Of a DNA stretch of 64,000 bases, positions 62,338 through 64,000 are shown piece after piece. Each line of letters begins with the position of its first letter. Position 1 is the stretch's first letter. Under the pieces are notes generated by a model. The model had not been told where the DNA came from. It worked only from the letters and a program-made list of their open reading frames with translations, and did not search any database. The DNA comes from Actinacidiphila cocklensis (GTDB lineage Bacteria > Actinomycetota > Actinomycetes > Streptomycetales > Streptomycetaceae), in the NCBI RefSeq assembly GCF_907177275.1, contig NZ_CAJSLV010000053.1, positions 62,001 through 126,000 on the forward strand, given 5' to 3'. A program made the position numbers and the translations under genes.

Positions 62338-64000
62338 TGTGCGGCATCGCCGGATGGGTCGACTTCTCGGGTGACCTGACCCATGAACGGGACACCCTGC
62401 TGGCCATGGTGCGGACCATGGAGCGCCGCGGCCCCGACGACGAGGGCCTCTGGCTGTCACCGCACGCGGCGCTCGGCCACCGCCGGCTGTCCGTGATCGA
62501 CCTGGAGGGCAGCCGGCAGCCGATGGCCGCCGCGGCCGGCGGCGAGTCGGCGGTGCTCACCTACAGCGGCGAGGTCTACAACTACCAGGAGCTTCGTGCG
62601 GAACTCCGCTCCCTCGGGCAGGAGTTCCGCACCGCGGGGGACACCGAGGCGGTCCTGCGCGGCTTCCTCGCCCGGGGCGCGGACGCCGTCACCCGGCTCG
62701 ACGGGATCTTCGCCTTCGCCCTGTGGGACGTGCACCGCGAGGAACTCCTCCTGGTGCGCGACCGCATGGGCGTCAAGCCGCTCTACTACAGTCCCACGCC
62801 GACCGGCGTGGTCTTCGGTTCCGAGCCGAAGGCGCTGCTGGCCCACCCCGCCGTGGGCCGGGAGGTGGACGGCGACGGCCTGCGCGACATCCTGTCGGTG
62901 GCGAAGAACCCCGGGCGCGCGGTCCTGCGCGGTATGTACGAGGTGCCGCCGGGATGCATGCTCCGGGTCGGCCGCGGCGGTTCGACCCTGCACCGGTACT
63001 GGCGGCTGGAGGTCCAGGACCACCCCGACGACCTGCCGGCCACCGTGGAGCGGGTCCGCGGGCTGCTGGAGGACGTGGTCGCCCGCCAACTGCGGGCGGA
63101 CGTGCCGCTGTGCACGCTGCTCTCGGGCGGGCTGGACTCCAGCACCCTCACCGCGTTCGCGGCCTGGTCGGCGCAGGCCGGGGGGGCCGACCCGGTGCGC
63201 TCCTTCGCCGTACGCAGCGAACCGTCGGCCAACGACGACCACGTGTACGCGCGGCTGCTGGCGGACCACGCCGGCTCCCGGCACACGGAGGTGCTGGTGG
63301 ACACCGCCGGCCTGCTCGACCCGGGGCTGCGCGCGGACGTGCTGTCGGCCTACGACCTGCCGCTGGCCAAGGGCGACGAGCACGCCTCGCTGCTGCTGCT
63401 GTTCGAGGCGGTCAAGCGCCACTCGACGGTGGCGCTCTCCGGCGAGTGCGGCGACGAGGTGTTCGGCGGCTACCGCTGGCAGCGCAACCCGGACGCGGTG
63501 CACTCGGGCACCTTCCCCTGGGTGCACTCGGGCCGGCACCGGCACCGCGGCCTGGACCGGCTGCTCTCCGCCGACCTGCTCGCCGGGCTCGACCTCGCCG
63601 CGTACGAGCAGGACAGCCACGCCGCCGCGGTCGCCGAGATCGACACCGGTTCCCTCGCCGACAGGCAGGAGGCGCGGTTCCGCGAGGTGACCTACCTGGC
63701 CCTCACCCGGCACGCACAGGTGCTGTTCGACCGCAAGGACCGGCTCAGCATGGCGCACGGCCTGGAGGTCCGCGTCCCGTTCGCCGCTCACGAGCTGGTC
63801 GAGTACACCTTCAACATCCCCTGGGCGCTGAAGAGCTTCGACGGCAGGGAGAAGAGCCTGCTGCGGGCAGCCGGGCGCGGGCTGCTGCCGGAGGCGGTGT
63901 CCGCGCGGGTGAAGACCCCTTATCCCTCCGTCGTGGACGAGGGCTACGACGACGGGCTGCGCAAGCAGCTGGCCGAGGCGGTCTGCGCGGGCGACGCGCC
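62337..64000 (+). CDS. Asparagine synthase (glutamine-hydrolysing)-like amidotransferase, right-truncated
   Basis: The first 554 codons of an AsnB-type enzyme, open to the right edge. The N-terminal glutaminase keeps the nucleophilic Cys2 (MCGIAGWV) and RGPDDEG, SGEVYNYQELR. The synthetase half has the pyrophosphatase loop LLSGGLDSST (about 260-269), CGDEVFGGYRWQ and DRLSMAHGLEVRVPF. An intact glutaminase half argues for true amide transfer rather than a lasso-type cyclase. In this cluster it may amidate the uronic-acid sugar (as in moenomycin-type uronamides) or a peptide Glu. ATG at 62337 follows AGGAGG. Confidence 0.9.
   Translation, partial: MCGIAGWVDFSGDLTHERDTLLAMVRTMERRGPDDEGLWLSPHAALGHRRLSVIDLEGSRQPMAAAAGGESAVLTYSGEVYNYQELRAELRSLGQEFRTAGDTEAVLRGFLARGADAVTRLDGIFAFALWDVHREELLLVRDRMGVKPLYYSPTPTGVVFGSEPKALLAHPAVGREVDGDGLRDILSVAKNPGRAVLRGMYEVPPGCMLRVGRGGSTLHRYWRLEVQDHPDDLPATVERVRGLLEDVVARQLRADVPLCTLLSGGLDSSTLTAFAAWSAQAGGADPVRSFAVRSEPSANDDHVYARLLADHAGSRHTEVLVDTAGLLDPGLRADVLSAYDLPLAKGDEHASLLLLFEAVKRHSTVALSGECGDEVFGGYRWQRNPDAVHSGTFPWVHSGRHRHRGLDRLLSADLLAGLDLAAYEQDSHAAAVAEIDTGSLADRQEARFREVTYLALTRHAQVLFDRKDRLSMAHGLEVRVPFAAHELVEYTFNIPWALKSFDGREKSLLRAAGRGLLPEAVSARVKTPYPSVVDEGYDDGLRKQLAEAVCAGDA

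Noticed and set aside
62337-64000. Lasso-peptide type asparagine synthetase-like cyclase
   Set aside because: Cys2 and the full glutaminase half are present, and no lasso protease or RRE gene is seen; amide transfer is more likely.

Overview
The window is a very GC-rich stretch of an actinomycete chromosome, almost certainly from the family Streptomycetaceae. The evidence is a WhiB-like regulator next to glpX, GTG starts and 4-bp stop/start overlaps, a SpoIIE-type phosphatase with its own anti-sigma kinase domain, secreted chitinase and glycanase genes, a Tad pilus locus, and a dispersed intergenic repeat typical of streptomycetes. I see no tRNA, rRNA, CRISPR array, transposase or prophage.

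Layout. 1-8.7 kb: central carbon genes (3' end of glpX, class I and class II fumarase) with a WhiB-like regulator, a LiaF-like membrane-stress protein, a YihY-type membrane protein and a secreted glycoside hydrolase lying between the two fumarases behind two identical 16-bp palindromes. 8.7-18 kb: a DUF402 protein, a methyltransferase, a GAF/PP2C/HATPase signalling protein, an SPFH membrane protein with a small ribbon-helix-helix partner, and a PadR-ABC-FtsX export operon. 18-24.6 kb: cell-envelope and housekeeping genes on the minus strand (AI-2E-type permease, secreted transglycosylase, PhoH, cis-prenyltransferase) and an aldo/keto reductase, closed by a 27-bp tandem repeat. 24.6-36 kb: a complete Tad (type IVb) pilus system: prepilin peptidase, OmpA-like protein, lipoprotein, TadG, Flp pilin, TadC, TadB, TadA/CpaF, TadE, a CpaE-TadE fusion, CpaB and a zinc-ribbon protein. 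36-43.4 kb: a chitinase with a DasR-type operator, then a D-amino-acid/keto-sugar catabolic island (RidA, IclR, KDG-type kinase, PLP amino-acid deaminase, D-aminoacylase). 43.3-54 kb: a KAP-NTPase/receiver fusion, an alanine aminotransferase, GTP-PEPCK, TrhA/hemolysin III, a TetR-controlled drug-efflux pump and a YyaL-type thioredoxin-domain protein.

54.4 kb to the right edge: an apparently undescribed RiPP gene cluster in one tight operon. The order is a glycosyltransferase/SDR fusion, a SenB-family glycosyltransferase, YcaO, TfuA, a 49-residue precursor peptide (59347-59496), an MFS exporter, a nucleotide-sugar dehydrogenase and an AsnB-type amidotransferase that runs off the window. YcaO plus TfuA points to backbone thioamidation. 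The sugar genes point to a glycosyl decoration, possibly a uronamide or a thio/seleno-sugar. This is the main discovery candidate.

Most of the remaining interest is regulatory and structural. There are several perfect operators next to their likely regulators, long perfect inverted repeats acting as terminators, and a dispersed repeat that appears to have been absorbed into the coding sequence of a TadE pilin. All functional calls come from reading the sequence and from family knowledge; no searches were run.
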